DNA of 64,000 nt from Amaurobius ferox. Its lineage: Eukaryota > Arthropoda > Arachnida > Araneae > Amaurobiidae. Every line of letters begins with the position of its first letter. Positions within the stretch are counted from its first letter, which is position 1. This document shows positions 27,401 to 37,240 of the stretch, one piece after another. The stretch covers positions 117,907,653-117,971,652 of the forward strand of contig OX578140.1 in assembly GCA_951213105.1 (NCBI GenBank), in the 5' to 3' direction. The position numbers and the translations under genes were made by a program. Under the pieces are notes generated by a model that worked only from the letters and a program-made list of their open reading frames with translations, was not told where the DNA came from and did no database searches.

Positions 27401-28063
27401 AGAAATTTCAATTATTAGCAAATTGTTCCTTGTTTATTTAAAACCCTTTAAAACAAGTGGTTCTCTAATAGGCAAAATTGGCCTTTATAGGACTTAAATG
27501 ACTTTGACTCAATTAAAAGAAAAAGAAGAAAATAGATTTCAGGGGTTATACAAAAATTGAATTTCATTAGATAAAATTTCCATTTGAAAACTTACATGCA
27601 TACCTATCTTTTGCAAAAGTTTTAATACAGTCAGTCCTCAATTATTCTTAAAAAAATTAATTAATGATATCTTGAGTATTTTGATGTATGAAAATGGAAC
27701 TTTTTTGTTTGACTAATTGGGCTATGGAAAGTATTTTTATGATTGGAATTTATTTCTACAAGCCCATATAAAAAGTTACATTTTGTACTTTTTACTAAAT
27801 AGTGCCACATAATTGAAATTGCATACATTGATAATCTGTGGAAATTAAAGCATTTCTTAAATTGAAACCATGTCTACAACTAATTGTTTAATAAATGTTC
27901 TACAATTTATTTGAAACACCTTGCATATTCCATATTTTACCAATTTAATAATTTTCTGTTTACATAATATTGCACTTAATATTACAGGACAGCTTTTAAG
28001 CTTGGGCCTCTACCAACAATTTTAACCAAAAAGAAAAGAAAACAAGCCCCATTACGTCATTGA
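1712..28063 (+). CDS. GTF2H3: General transcription factor IIH subunit 3 (p34/Tfb4), 3' part of spliced gene
   Basis: This is the p34 subunit of the TFIIH core, a nuclear complex for RNA polymerase II initiation and nucleotide excision repair; p34 is a structural subunit that pairs with p44. Eight exons in the window give about 189 residues of a protein usually near 300, joined in frame by 1712-1777, 7104-7162, 7240-7314, 9531-9584, 12171-12239, 26569-26704, 26827-26863 and 27988-28063. Recognisable family stretches in order are [70 protein letters not shown] and FSPIC, ending in a Lys-rich tail. The first five exons are the end of the VWA-like fold; the last three carry the C-terminal Cys-rich zinc finger. 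The upstream 5' exons (VWA start) were not found here and probably precede the window. All splice sites are GT-AG except the first intron. There are no stops or frameshifts, so the gene looks functional. Identification is by family recognition, not a search. Confidence 0.95.
1921..1987. repeat. (AT)n microsatellite
   Basis: An uninterrupted AT dinucleotide run of about 65 bases within the first GTF2H3 intron. Confidence 0.97.
2160..2640. repeat. Imperfect AT-rich tandem repeat
   Basis: The block ATACATTCCTC-GTAATA followed by TTTATTATATTTGAAAAC and TTCATCGAAAA occurs at about 2219 and 2367 (spacing about 148 bases). A third, shortened copy of the TTCATCGAAAA part lies near 2626. Intronic and non-coding. 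Confidence 0.6.
7104..7162 (+). CDS. GTF2H3: GTF2H3 exon
   Basis: The exon completes the split Tyr codon and reads [19 protein letters not shown], matching the family segment after ALCY. The donor is GTAAGT at 7163. It supplies about 19 residues that would otherwise be missing between the flanking exons. Confidence 0.85.
7240..7314 (+). CDS. GTF2H3: GTF2H3 exon
   Basis: Acceptor TTTTTCAG at 7232-7239 and donor GAG|GTAATT bound 25 codons. These contain [18 protein letters not shown], a highly conserved p34 stretch. Confidence 0.95.
7315..9530 (+). other. GTF2H3 intron, 2.2 kb
   Basis: AT-rich intron. It contains two copies of a dispersed ATAAGTGT-CAAAG-TTCAGTCTTCT repeat (about 8226 and 8371), also found at 54-55 kb, and a dead mariner fragment on the opposite strand at about 8880-9340. 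Nothing else is recognisable. Confidence 0.8.
8880..9340 (-). pseudogene. Decayed mariner transposase fragment
   Basis: A 99-codon reading frame (9037-9336) has a mariner-like C-terminal block, [20 protein letters not shown], followed by ASIDYHLF. This corresponds to the family region just before and including the third catalytic Asp (usually YSPDLAPSDYHLF). It is preceded by an HTH-like N-terminal piece (FFNVKNM) joined after a large internal loss. Downstream on the same strand the reading continues through stops (WQFRSDNEL). The YSPDLAP motif is changed to YSLDLAS. It is a dead intronic insertion, oriented opposite to GTF2H3. Confidence 0.75.
9531..9584 (+). CDS. GTF2H3: GTF2H3 exon
   Basis: Acceptor TTTTTAG and donor CAG|GTAAGT bound 18 codons reading [18 protein letters not shown]. 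This aligns with the family segment that follows the AQK motif. Confidence 0.95.
9625..10750. repeat. Intronic tandem array, about 70-bp units (about 17 copies)
   Basis: The array is built from CAGGATTTGTATGCACAATT followed by one or two copies of a TTAATCAAACATAACTTAAA subrepeat. Most units are about 66-72 bases. At least three are about 45 bases because one inner subrepeat is missing (near 9907-9952, 10436-10481 and the last unit). Copies differ by few substitutions, so expansion is recent. The array lies between the exons ending at 9584 and starting at 12171. Confidence 0.95.
10751..12170 (+). other. Remainder of GTF2H3 intron after tandem array
   Basis: AT-rich sequence. A CAGGGTTTATTCTAG-type end near 11309 could be a hAT-like remnant, and 11500-11780 reads like unclassified repeat sequence. 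No coding sequence is supported. Confidence 0.5.
12171..12239 (+). CDS. GTF2H3: GTF2H3 exon
   Basis: Acceptor CTTATTTTAG and donor TTA|GTAAGT bound 23 codons that include [10 protein letters not shown] and LLQYLL, hallmark segments of p34. Confidence 0.95.
12594..12626. repeat. (AT)n microsatellite
   Basis: Two short AT runs separated by one C, just upstream of the reverse transcriptase remnant. Confidence 0.9.
12674..13993 (+). pseudogene. Reverse transcriptase remnant, Penelope-like (family tentative)
   Basis: Two reading frames, 12674-13315 and 13514-13993, flank a 200-base stretch with stops. In order they show [17 protein letters not shown], then [17 protein letters not shown] (finger region), then SGVPQGG near 13485-13500, then [11 protein letters not shown] with the catalytic YVDD near 13580, then FLDLNL and [10 protein letters not shown]. 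This layout is typical of a broad metazoan RT family that I associate with Penelope-like elements. No GIY-YIG domain is visible downstream. Codons are heavily AT-shifted, and stops plus frame loss show it is dead. It sits in the 14.3-kb GTF2H3 intron in the same orientation as the gene. A different non-LTR or DIRS-like placement is possible. Confidence 0.68.
13994..16160 (+). other. Intronic region with no supported gene
   Basis: 3' flank of the reverse transcriptase remnant, a poly-C run (14761-14778), a poly-T run near 15391-15413 and unclassified AT-rich sequence. A GCATCGATAGGCCA segment near 14927 resembles segments at 48.7 and 48.98 kb, so a dispersed repeat is present. Confidence 0.5.
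14761..14778. repeat. Poly-C run
   Basis: An uninterrupted homopolymer of C. Similar C or G runs occur at about 29958, 49106, 50546 and 56126. Confidence 0.95.
16160..17270 (+). pseudogene. Copia-like LTR element remnant (PBS, gag, protease)
   Basis: TGGTAGCAGAGC at about 16173 resembles the initiator-Met primer binding site of copia-type elements. Downstream readings show gag-like [20 protein letters not shown] and [20 protein letters not shown], then [16 protein letters not shown] (the aspartic protease DSG motif, here NSG) and [14 protein letters not shown]. Stops and shifts interrupt the frames. The element is interrupted at 17271 by the mariner copy. The Asp to Asn change in the protease site and the broken frames show it is inactive. 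No intact LTR was identified. Confidence 0.68.
17685..18795 (+). pseudogene. Mariner-superfamily transposase, frameshifted and catalytically altered
   Basis: The start [16 protein letters not shown] is typical of a transposase family abundant in arachnids and some insects. An HTH region comes first ([16 protein letters not shown], then [19 protein letters not shown]), followed by the DDE core: [12 protein letters not shown] (first position), QDGAPPHI (second Asp) and SPDLNPCDF (third Asp). The family normally has LWSDEAHFH, so the first catalytic Asp is Asn (codon 18169-18171). One frameshift lies near 17870 and a second near 18594, after which the C-terminal part continues in another frame ([16 protein letters not shown]) to a stop near 18796. 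The enzyme would cleave and join transposon ends if intact; here it is dead three times over. Confidence 0.9.
18617..19024. repeat. 204-bp tandem duplication inside the mariner
   Basis: Copy 1 (18617-18820) and copy 2 (18821-19024) both begin AGTCTTGTTTATCGAGGACG and end AAGGGATAAGG. They differ by a handful of substitutions. The duplicated piece is the transposase C-terminus plus 3' flank. Confidence 0.93.
19334..21233 (+). repeat. LTR-like direct repeat, left copy
   Basis: About 1.9 kb is shared in direct orientation with 22426-24616. Proposed boundaries are TGTTGTG at the start and CCCGGCATAACA at the end (TG...CA). It contains a block of repeated ACTGAGATGGCAGAGCAAT minisatellite units (20299-20460). 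Similarity is obvious over most of the length with small indels. The 5' boundary is uncertain because this copy lacks about 80 bases there. Confidence 0.72.
20299..20460. repeat. Minisatellite, about 30-bp units, inside the LTR-like repeat
   Basis: Five or so copies of a GGCACTGAGATGGCAGAGCA unit, repeated again in the right copy at 23460-23625. Confidence 0.88.
21234..22425 (+). other. Interior between the two LTR-like repeats, non-coding
   Basis: 1.2 kb with a (TA)n run at about 21409-21433, poly-A tracts and no recognisable gag or pol. If the flanking repeats are LTRs, this is a non-autonomous or deleted element. A clear primer binding site or polypurine tract was not seen. Confidence 0.55.
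22426..24616 (+). repeat. LTR-like direct repeat, right copy (SINE-interrupted)
   Basis: It matches the left copy from TGTTGTG to CCCGGCATTACA. After removing the SINE and its duplicated target (213 bases) it is about 1.98 kb. The next bases are GTAC; the four bases before the left copy are GTGC, so a target duplication is at best imperfect. Confidence 0.72.
23915..24112 (+). mobile_element. SINE with tRNA-derived head
   Basis: It starts GTGGGCGCAGTAGCTCACTGG with an A-box-like segment (23925-23935) and a B-box GGTTCGATTCC (23968-23978). The body at about 23997-24048 matches the body of the 5S-headed SINE at 54.6-55.0 kb. It is flanked by a 15-bp target duplication AAGTGAAAACCTGCA (23900-23914 and 24113-24127). 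The empty site is visible in the left LTR-like copy near 20738. It lacks a clear poly-A or CAA tail. Confidence 0.93.
24617..26568 (+). other. Intronic sequence with no supported gene
   Basis: AT-rich end of the 14.3-kb GTF2H3 intron. The stretch 26261-26470 is less AT-rich and has a TATAAA-like segment, but nothing recognisable. Confidence 0.5.
26569..26704 (+). CDS. GTF2H3: GTF2H3 exon (zinc-finger start)
   Basis: Acceptor CATTTTAG and donor A|GTGAGT bound 45 codons plus one base. It reads [17 protein letters not shown] and then [19 protein letters not shown] and CSVCLS, the most conserved block of p34, with the first zinc-binding Cys residues. Confidence 0.97.
26827..26863 (+). CDS. GTF2H3: GTF2H3 exon (zinc-finger end)
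   Basis: A 37-base exon between TTCTAG and CA|GTAAGT, reading (I)[11 protein letters not shown]. It carries the remaining finger cysteines and is too short for ORF finders. Confidence 0.95.
27316..27740. repeat. Dispersed repeat, copy A
   Basis: It shares ACAGTTTTGGTCACA, TTAGCAAATTGTTC and GCAAAAGTTT segments in the same order with 55217-55740. Roughly three quarters of bases agree by eye. It lies within the last GTF2H3 intron. Confidence 0.65.
27988..28063 (+). CDS. GTF2H3: GTF2H3 terminal exon
   Basis: Acceptor ATTACAG, reading (Q)[19 protein letters not shown] and then APLRH and TGA at 28061-28063. The basic tail is a family feature. AATAAA follows at 28078-28083. Confidence 0.95.
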
Positions 28064-28077
28064 TACATTTTGTATAA

Positions 28078-28083
28078 AATAAA
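28078..28083 (+). promoter_or_regulatory. Probable polyadenylation signal of GTF2H3
   Basis: AATAAA lies 15 bases after the GTF2H3 stop codon. The spacing implies a very short 3' UTR, so a later signal may also be used. Confidence 0.6.
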
Positions 28084-31000
28084 TTAATATTAAAATATAT
28101 TTCTGTGTTGGATTTTTAACTAGTATCTTTTCATATCTGTTATAGTGACAAAATATGCATGATTAAATATTGTACAAGAAAGCAATGCTGCTTCATAAAA
28201 GAGAATCGCACATGACATATGTTAAACATTATAATCACGTGCATCCCTTTCATCACTGGAGCTGTAAAATGAAGATCTATAGTTATATACAGAGTGTTTA
28301 TATAGTTTCAAGTCCCTACACAAATTATTACAAAGAAATTGTTTAGAGAAAAATGATTCCAAATCCAATTTAGTTTCATTTAGTACTGTTAAAGCCTCCC
28401 ATAATTATAAATATTAAATTGTGTACCCCTTCATTATGTAATGTGATCATTGGTATTGCTGTTTCAGTCATAGTCAACTGTGTAGATTTGAATATGTGAG
28501 AACATGAGAGGTGAATTACTGCACAGTTGAGGGGTGGTAATGATGTTAATGATAATATGGCAATGTTATCTCTTTTGATATTGAATTTAAGAAAATAATT
28601 TGAAAGATATTTTAAAACTTATTATTATTTTTAGAACTTTATCGGAAAATTTATTTAGTATATTTCTAGATAAGTAAAATGAGTCAATTGACACCAAGAA
28701 AAATTTCATAATCAAAACTAAAACACTCTCATATTGAAAATAACCGTCTACTCACTTTACTGCTCATGCCCTCAGGTAAGTCGGGCTGCCTGGGCTTTCC
28801 ATCCTCATATTGAAAAATATCAAAACAAATTATCTGTAAGCAGGATAAAAGAATTTCCATTTCAAGGAAGATTTTAAGTCTGACAAGAAATGAATAAACA
28901 TACTTGAAAAAATTGTATAATTGGATATTAACTGCAGTATGTGATCACCACAAAAAAAAATTTAGTGGTATTTTTACTCCTTTCATAAAATTTGAGGAGT
29001 AAATTTCCAAAATATGAATTTAAAAGAAAATATATATTATAGGGAGGGAGGACAATTTTCTTATTCATAAAAAATTAGAATATTTATTTTTAAAAATATG
29101 AGTAAAAACATGTATGCAGATGCTTTCATACTTTTTATCTGCCTCTCTTATTCCAAATGAAGCTCATTTTACTTCTGAAACTGCCCTTATATTATATGCT
29201 GTTTTATTAATGGAGGTTATAGCTTCAAATACAAAGGTATCTTATTTATAAATAGTAAAATTTTGAATACCATATTTATTAGTGAAATATATTTTTTGAA
29301 AAAAAAGTATACATTTATTTTATTTATAAACACTAACTATAAAATTTCATATGCATTATTTAGTATCAAAAATTTTTTTATATAAATAAGCATGCTAAGG
29401 AAAAGGAACTGTTTAGTAACATACTGAAATTTAAAAAGTCTGATTTGAGCAGCACATGACTTCCTTTATAGAATGCAATGAATTTACTTCTTTCACAGTG
29501 ACAAAATGATGTATAAGATCTACGGCACAATGTTTTTAATGTTAAATTGTATATATGGCACTTTTCCGGATGACAACATGTAAAAATATTTTGAAGTACT
29601 CAAATAACTTGCATTTCACACAACTCTAAATTGACAATCATCAATATTGATAGCATTTGTAATAAGCAATATAATAGTCCATATATTAAAATATTTTAAT
29701 GATTAACTTATAAATTTAGCATAATTTTCTTTAACTTAGTGTCATTTTTGCAATTTTAGCAATATTTACGTCAATCTGTGTTGAAATATTGCCAAATTAG
29801 TATAATATTTCACTAGATTAGTGGCCAAGTACATCACATTTACTGCCAAACATTACAGAGAAATGGCAAAAAGAGCATTTCTTATATATAAAAGACTGTT
29901 GGCGAATTGTTAGATACAAAACTATTGCATAAAGTTGTAATCAAGTTTTTTTTTGTGTGTGGGGGGGGGGGGGCGGTATAGTGTACCCCTACCTTGTAAA
30001 AAAATATTTTTATTTCATTTATTTATTTGAAGTTTAAACATTTTGTATATTCCATATAAAATATTTCTTTTCAAGACAATTGCACTTTCAGAAAAGAATT
30101 ACAAATACCATGAGAATCTTAACAATTTTTAACAGTTTAATTCAGTAAGCATTTAAGAACTGTAAAACATTCTTCACTCCAAGAAATGTGAATACCCAAA
30201 TAATTTATTGCCATATCTTCTGTATTGCATGTTCTCAGTGACCTTAACCTCTACTCATATTTAGATTGTTGCATGAAAAAGAAACATAAGTAACTATTTA
30301 TAACTTAATAAAAGTTGATTAAATTTTAAAGAACTGAAGTAAAGGCAAAGTGTTTTTTTATATTGGCACTAAGTCACACTGAATTTAATTAAAATTAATA
30401 ATTTGCATAGTTTTAAAAAATAATTAAGATTTATAAAATACATAAAAATTGATTTACTGATTTACAAGTTAATTTTTTTAGATTTACCATACATTGAAAA
30501 ATGTTTTGTATTCAACCAGAAAATAAATTTTTGTTTGTAAACTGATGTGTGCTTGCTTTTAAATCGAATTATTACTTTAGCTGTTGTAAAACCTTCTTGA
30601 ATCTGTGATTTGATTTAATTGAAAAATGGAGATTAATTTTCTAGGCATATTTTCTTGAGTTACCTTTCGGATTATGGTGAAATATGAATTTTTGTTTTCC
30701 TTCTAGAACCTAAATATACAATGAAGTCCAAATTCTGCTTTTAACATTATTGTGGAAACTTCAGTTTCATTTGTCTTGAAATTTCTTGCTGTAAGGATAT
30801 TTTAGTTTTGATCAAGATTTTAACTTTGAATATTTTTCTTAGTGTCAAATTATTCATTTTACCCATTATTATAAAAGATCATTTACTACACATAAACAAG
30901 TCCTAAAAATTAAGGTAAGTGTTAAAATTACTTGCAATATAATTAAAATCTAAGGAAAACCTAATACTAAAATCCATTATATCTTTCTCATCCCATAGCT

Positions 31001-32239
31001 GTGCAGCAATTTACTTCACTCCTATTTATATACAATCAAAGCTGCACAAGCATGTATGAATGAAATAGCAATAAAAATTATCATATTACATAACAAAAAA
31101 TGGATTATTTAATATCTGTAATTATGATAAGCGTAAATAATTAATATGCTCAACTAAAATGAATTTGAATTTAGATTTTAATTAACATTTCTAGTGCATA
31201 GGCCAGAGCTGTGGTAAATTGGGTAGTACACCAGGACTTTACATTTTAACATCAGTATAGATAAAACAAGATGCAAGTTGTGCATGTGCACTTAAAATGC
31301 ACATTATAAAATATCTAACATTTGCTTTTGAACTCTTTATTTTAGCATATCTTACTATGTCAAGTTTTTATTAAAATTGACATAAAGCAGATTTTGAAAC
31401 GTTTGTGTTATACATCTTAAGATATAAAATAAAGTGTAAAGTTATTTAGATTTTGATATTATGTAGAAAAATTTAAAAAAGACTGGTATACTAATTTTCA
31501 TCCAAATTAGACAAAAATAACAGTTTGACAAATAGTGTTGCAAGATGTGGATGTAATAGAACCAAATTTCCTTTACAAATTTATTATGAAATCACAATGG
31601 TTCAGTAGTCACTGTTTATTTGAACTAAAAATACACAACTAAAGTATCTTAAGTTTGAGTCTTAACTCGTCTTTCTTATATATTCTATATTGTTTAGGTC
31701 TACTTGTATTTTAATCAGAATACAAGAAAAATATTTTTTTTATCTATTTCCATTCGCAAGGTATTCTTTTAAAATATTTCATAAAGATAACATTAAATTT
31801 TTCTTTTCAAATTTTCAACAGTTTAGTGGCATCAATGAATGCATTCAGCTTATCTATCAATATAAAATATTCGATGTTAAATCCATCACATGATGGGGTG
31901 CATAAAGTTATGTAAAAGATTTCTTCCCAATTGCTTGAAGAGCTTTTTTTATATAGTATATGACCACCTATTGAAACATAATTACTATACCACCCCTTAA
32001 GAAATTGAAATTAATTTACATCAGTCTAATCTCCCTTGACAAAACATACCTATCTCACAAACAGTGAAATTCACTGCATTTTTAATCAAGAATATTAAAT
32101 TAATAAATAATTTTCACAAAACAACATGGATTATCAAAGAAATTAAACTTAATTTTCTGGAATATTGAATTTTTGTCAATTTGACAACATTTTCAAATTA
32201 TTGCCAGGTGAGACAGAAATTTGCTGCTTTTCGTATATA
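28084..32239. other. Intergenic AT-rich sequence
   Basis: No coding exon was recognised. It contains a G-run near 29958-29972 in a GTGTGTGGG context and scattered unclassified repeat-like sequence. Confidence 0.5.
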
Positions 32240-33367
32240 CAGTAAAGCCCCTCTTTACCGGCTTAATTGGGACTGAAGGTATGTTGGTTAAGAGAAAATC
32301 CAGTTAAATGAAGATGATTAAAAAATGTTAAATCCATTGTATTTCTTACCTCTGTTAGATACTTTACAACACAAACATTGTACAATTTAAAAGTATTTAA
32401 GCAAATTACTAGGCAAATAAAGCATCATTAAAAATTATATATAGCAGACTAACAAGAAAGTTAAAAATAAAAAATACACATGTAGTTGTTTATATTGAAA
32501 TATTATAATTATATTACTTTCCCTTAAACAATTCAGTTACTTTTTTTGCTTCAAACTTGAATAGCGATTTTTGATTGCAAAGTTCTGCCTATTCTTTTTT
32601 AACATTATAGCCAAGACAAGGCGATACATTTCGGGGCACCAGTATTTATCTCCACATCAAAAATAAGTAAATGTCCAATTTTGTATTGTTCACATAATTG
32701 CAGGTCTTTCTTCCTTCTTGTGCAGGATGTAAATGAAATGGTATTAAAACAATGTTGTTGGGTCGACAGCTTAGAAGAGGTAAGAAAGGGGCGGGGCAAA
32801 GGGAAAGCTCTGACTAGGTAGAATATACCATTAGTCCAAAATTATAATAAAATTACAAGATGACAAGAAAGCATAAGAAACACTTAAAGTTAAAAATTAA
32901 AATTAAATGAGAAATTAAATGTGGATTGCAAGCAGACTGACATAAAAAACAGCTAGCTAGTAAGCAAGCAATCGTGCTATATCAGTGGATTTTGATCTAA
33001 TGACGAACAGGTGCAACTTTAAACATTATATATGTGAAGGTTAAGGTTGATTGCTATTTAACATAATGAAGAACCATTTCTAAAACATTCATTCCATCAG
33101 TATATGAAACTCATAAGTTTCTTGGTAAATCTGTGCCACGTTGAGGCACATCAGTAAGTCTGGACAACAGCAGTCTTAGTCTATCAAATTTAAACCACTC
33201 TTCCACATTTACTTCTGTAATATCACTACAGCCTACTTACAAATATCTGCAAATCAAGCAAAAAATTTCCAATTTTAAGGGGCATTTTTAAACTTTTACA
33301 GATCAAATTAAAGCCAGTTTAAGTGGAGGACTGGTTAAACAGAGGCCAGTTAAAAAGGGTTCCACTG
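32240..33367. mobile_element. Pogo/Tigger-like non-autonomous DNA element
   Basis: The left end CAGTAAAGCCCCTCTTTACC corresponds to the reverse complement of the right end, CAGTGGAACCC-TTTTAACTGG. TA flanks both sides (32238-32239 and 33368-33369). The 1.1-kb interior has no recognisable transposase. Assignment rests on the TIR style and TA target. Confidence 0.65.
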
Positions 33368-34310
33368 TAGTATTTTGGTATCATTAAAATCCATAGCATG
33401 GTTCAAATTATATATTTTCCACATATACTATATACTACCAACATTTTTTTTTTCCATAGGAAATAATCCCAAAATTCAAATAATTCAAGTTCTAATCATT
33501 AAATTTGACTATTTAAGTTCTAATTATAAAATTCGACTATATTTGAATTCTATAAAATTTTCCGAGTTTTAATCTTCAAATAATTTCTAATGATATGAGT
33601 TTAAAACATATAATTCAAATTTTAATTATACAAATGACAAAACACTCTATCTAGTTCTAGTGTTTTGCATAATGCATCAACACATAAAATTTGAAAGCAT
33701 TCTAGAGATATCCGCACCACACAGATGGAAATATTTTCAAGTGTTCAAAATGAATGGGTTCAGCAGGTCTTAATATGCTTATCTGTCAAAATCTTGAAAT
33801 TTTTCAGAAAATAATAATTTTCTGTTTATAATAGTGTGAGAATGTAACAAAACTGATTTTCGTTATAAAATCAAAGCAAGGCATGAATGAAACAAGATAT
33901 ATCTCTCTCATTTAAATATCAGGCTAATTTCTAAATAAGTAGTGTTACTATTCTTTATCTTTTGATAATAAAATGTGTGATAATGGCTTAGTGGATAAGA
34001 AATGGTAGCGTAACTCTTAACTTAATCTGTGTATATTAAAAAAATAAAATTCTTGATAGATTTAGCACACATTATTACAAGTAATTTGCAATAAAAATGT
34101 TTTCAATTTCTCTTTCCTAAATAATAGTATTTATTTTGAACATACAGAAGTGAAGCAAAAAAGTTTCCATACACTGTATGGAAATAATTCGTGATTTATA
34201 GTTCTACTACCCTGCAGTATAGTTCAACAACCCTACAACTAAAGTAACATCTTCAGAATTATGCAAAGGAAAAAATTGAGCAATGTGAAAAGTATTTTTG
34301 AATACAATAT
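33368..34310. other. Intergenic, no supported gene
   Basis: AT-rich sequence without recognisable features. Confidence 0.5.
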
Positions 34311-34315
34311 AGGAA

Positions 34316-35075
34316 ATCCCCAGAGCAGTTCACAAGTTATGTTAAGTGATGAATTATCAATGAAAAAAGTTGAAGAAATGGTTAAAAAAAACATAAGTCT
34401 ACATATATAGTCTAGTTATAAGTCATATATAGCTTACAGTGTATTATAAATAAATATAATGAACTGAAATATTTTGGGAGGCTGCAGAAGCTAAGTCATC
34501 CATATAAAAGGGATATACTGAAAATGGTTATAGAAAATCTAAGACTTAGTGCACCAAAACTTGTATAGTTTTATTAGAAACCAATTAGGATATATAGGTA
34601 TCAACTCAAACTAAAAAATGTAATCAAGAAAGTCGGTTATAGAAGTATGTATTGTATTGCAAAGAAGCTCTTTTTAAGCTGTAGTTAATAGAAAAGATGT
34701 CGAGTTTATAAAGCAATACATGAATAAACCTTCATCAACCTTCTGGGAATTGATACATTTTAGTGATCAATCAAAATTCCATCTATATGGTTCAGATGGG
34801 AGAGTCATGATTTGGAGAAAACCAAACCAACGTATGCAAACTAAAAATTTGTATATAACTGTAAAACATGAAGGTATAATAAATAAGCAGATGTATTTGA
34901 ATATTTTAACAGAAAATACCCAATTGGCAAATTGTCACTTGGAAGGACATTTATCATTCAACAAGATAATGATTCAAAACACACAGCAAAGATTATTCAG
35001 AAATTATTATTCTACAAGATGCTGCAACAACTTCAATACTCCAACCCCCACAGTCTCCTGATGTGAATCCCTTAG
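34316..35075 (+). pseudogene. Decayed Tc1-like transposase
   Basis: The readings follow the Tc1 order. An HTH piece is near 34480-34560 (GRPQKLSHPYKRDILKMV, then NLRLSAPKL). Then KKVGYRSMYCIAKKLFLS is near 34630-34680. Then comes a 113-codon ORF (34720-35061) with IHFSDQSKFHLYGSDGR, MIWRKPNQRM, KNLYITVKHEG and MYLNILTEN. The DESKF motif (first catalytic Asp-Glu) is DQSKF. The second motif is eroded near NKIMIQN, and PQSPD is near 35050 in another frame. Stops and frame changes make it inactive. Terminal repeats were not defined. Confidence 0.85.
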
Positions 35076-35276
35076 TTAATAAAAAGGTTTTTATAGTCAA
35101 TTTTATCAATTTAACTATTTTTATCATGTTGCTATCGTAAACATAAATGCAATAAATTCAAAACAAAATTTACAGTCTTATTCATAAAGTAAAATTTATT
35201 TTTAAAAATAAAAAAAGTTTAAATACAGTTGCGGACAAACACTCTTACAGTTTTATTTACCTTCAATCAACTGCAG

Positions 35277-35510
35277 TCCTATTGATCCGGAATGTTATCC
35301 TTTAGCTGAATGTAGCAAAAACACCCCCAAAGGAATGTCCACAGCCAAATTTAAAATTTATTTCATACATTTATCTTCACCAGCAACACTCAAAGATACT
35401 GCATGTTGTGCACTAATCAACAGTGATACCAGATTACTGTAATGTAACCCTTTAGTTAAGTATAACACTCCAAAGGGGTGTCTACAGCTGGATAATTTTT
35501 TCATTTTTAA
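35277..35510. repeat. Two-copy tandem repeat (about 150 bp)
   Basis: The segment ATGTTATCCTTTAG...CCCCCAAAGGAATGTCCACAGC (35300-35345) recurs as ATGTAACCCTTTAG...CTCCAAAGGGGTGTCTACAGC (35448-35490). Confidence 0.65.
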
Positions 35511-35577
35511 AATGTGATGTTTCATTAGCTGCCAACCTCCAAATATGAAAAATCGGGAGATTTTGATAAGCCCAATT

Positions 35578-36020
35578 TTAGACGATGCAGACAGATTGTA
35601 AAAGTGGAAATTATTTTCACAATTAAACGAAATATAAGGAGGATCGCGCACAAATGCCGTTTTTTGCTATAGTGCTGCAAAATAGCCTTTCATTTCATTA
35701 ATAATGTGTTTGAACAATAGTTTTTCTGTATAAAATATGAAATAATTATAAAATTTGATGATGCTGACAGATTGCAAATGTGGAAAATATTTTCACAATT
35801 AAACGAAATATATGGAGGATCGCGCACAAATGCCGTTTTTCGTGATACTGCTGAAAAATATCCTTTCATTGCATTAATATTACATTTGAACAATAGATTT
35901 TCTGTATAAAATACGAAATAATTATAAAAAAAATTTGACGATGCTGACAGATTGCAAAAGTGGAAAAATAGTTTCATAATAAAACGAAATATAAGGAGGA
36001 TCGTGCACAAACATCGTTTT
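35578..36020. repeat. Three tandem copies of a 180-bp repeat
   Basis: ACGATGC-GACAGATTG begins copies at about 35581, 35759 and 35939. Each continues with AATTAAACGAAATATA and GGAGGATCG-GCACAAA. Confidence 0.88.
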
Positions 36021-36116
36021 TAGCGGAACCAATTATCATTTTTTGTATGTATTTAGTTCCTGAATTAGTCCAATTTCAAACAGTCCAGGACATTAGCGAA
36101 ACCAATTACCTGGAAT

Positions 36117-36645
36117 ATGTGAAGTATTGCTGTACATTACACAATATGTATGCAGAATTCTTTCATCGCCAATTACATTAATACGCTTTTCATAAATTAC
36201 AAGTGCAACATACCTATGCATTAAATATTTTGAAATATAGAGTACCTTACTGTATTGTAAGTTGTAAATATTTTTCAATTAAATACTAGCTTTGTTAATT
36301 TTAATAAACTTTTGTTGCATATATTAATTATTCTTTGATTTTATTTTACTGTACGTTAAGATTTTCACATTTTTCATATATAATTTATTTTCACATGTTT
36401 CATATTTTGATACATTACACAATATGTATGTAAAATTGTATTACCTGCCAGTTATATTAATGCACCACTCAAATTATGAGTGTAACATACATATGCATTA
36501 TATATTTTGAAATGTAGAGTACCATACTGTATTGTAAAATATAAATATTTTTCAATGAAATACTAAAGAGTTTTGTTAATTTCAATAAACTTTTGCTGGA
36601 AATATTAATTATTATGCTTTATTTTTATTACTGTATGTTAAATTG
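36117..36645. repeat. Tandem duplication, about 290-bp unit
   Basis: TACATTACACAATATGTATG...TATGCATTA-ATATTTTGAAAT...ACTGTATTGTAA appears at 36132-36345 and again at 36410-36635. Confidence 0.82.
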
Positions 36646-37149
36646 CCATAAAAATGCATTTAAAAAATATTGGTTACTGTTTATAAGGTCTTGGGATGCA
36701 TTAGGATATTTTATATTAATTATCAAATTTGATTAGTGCAATTTCGCATAACACAGCATTTTCACACAACCAATTAACTGTGCTAATTGGTGAATTGCTT
36801 TATTATTAAATACCATGTAATCAGACATTTCTAGTAAAAGTTTTGTGAAGTATGAACTTTTTCAAAACATGCGTCAATACAGTGTTCTATGTTACACATT
36901 TTGTACTTGTAATACGATTGTTTGTTGCATTTTCCTTTCAGGGAACTTTTAAAACAAACTGTGCATCTCCTTTGGGAATTTTTCTCCTTTGTATCAACAT
37001 ATAAACTAGAGAAATGCCAACTAGTTAATTCTAAAGGATTAGGCACTACAGATTTTGATGAGGACTTTCCTGTTTTAGGTTCAATGTATTTTTCAATAAT
37101 TTGATAAATTAATCTAAATTTAAACTCTAATGCTATAACAGGGCTCGAA

Positions 37150-37240
37150 AGATCATTAAAAACTCCTTATTTTTACTAGAATTTTCTTAAAATTTTTGTC
37201 ATTCCAATTGAGAAATGTAAAAGAAGCCAGGCAGAGGACA
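37150..37240 (+). repeat. Inverted repeat, left arm (pairs with 43440-43540)
   Basis: TTTTTGTCATTCCAATT and flanking bases match the reverse complement of 43440-43540 over about 85 bases with indels. The arms bracket the 616-codon transposase-like ORF, the palindrome and the Merlin element. Confidence 0.65.
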
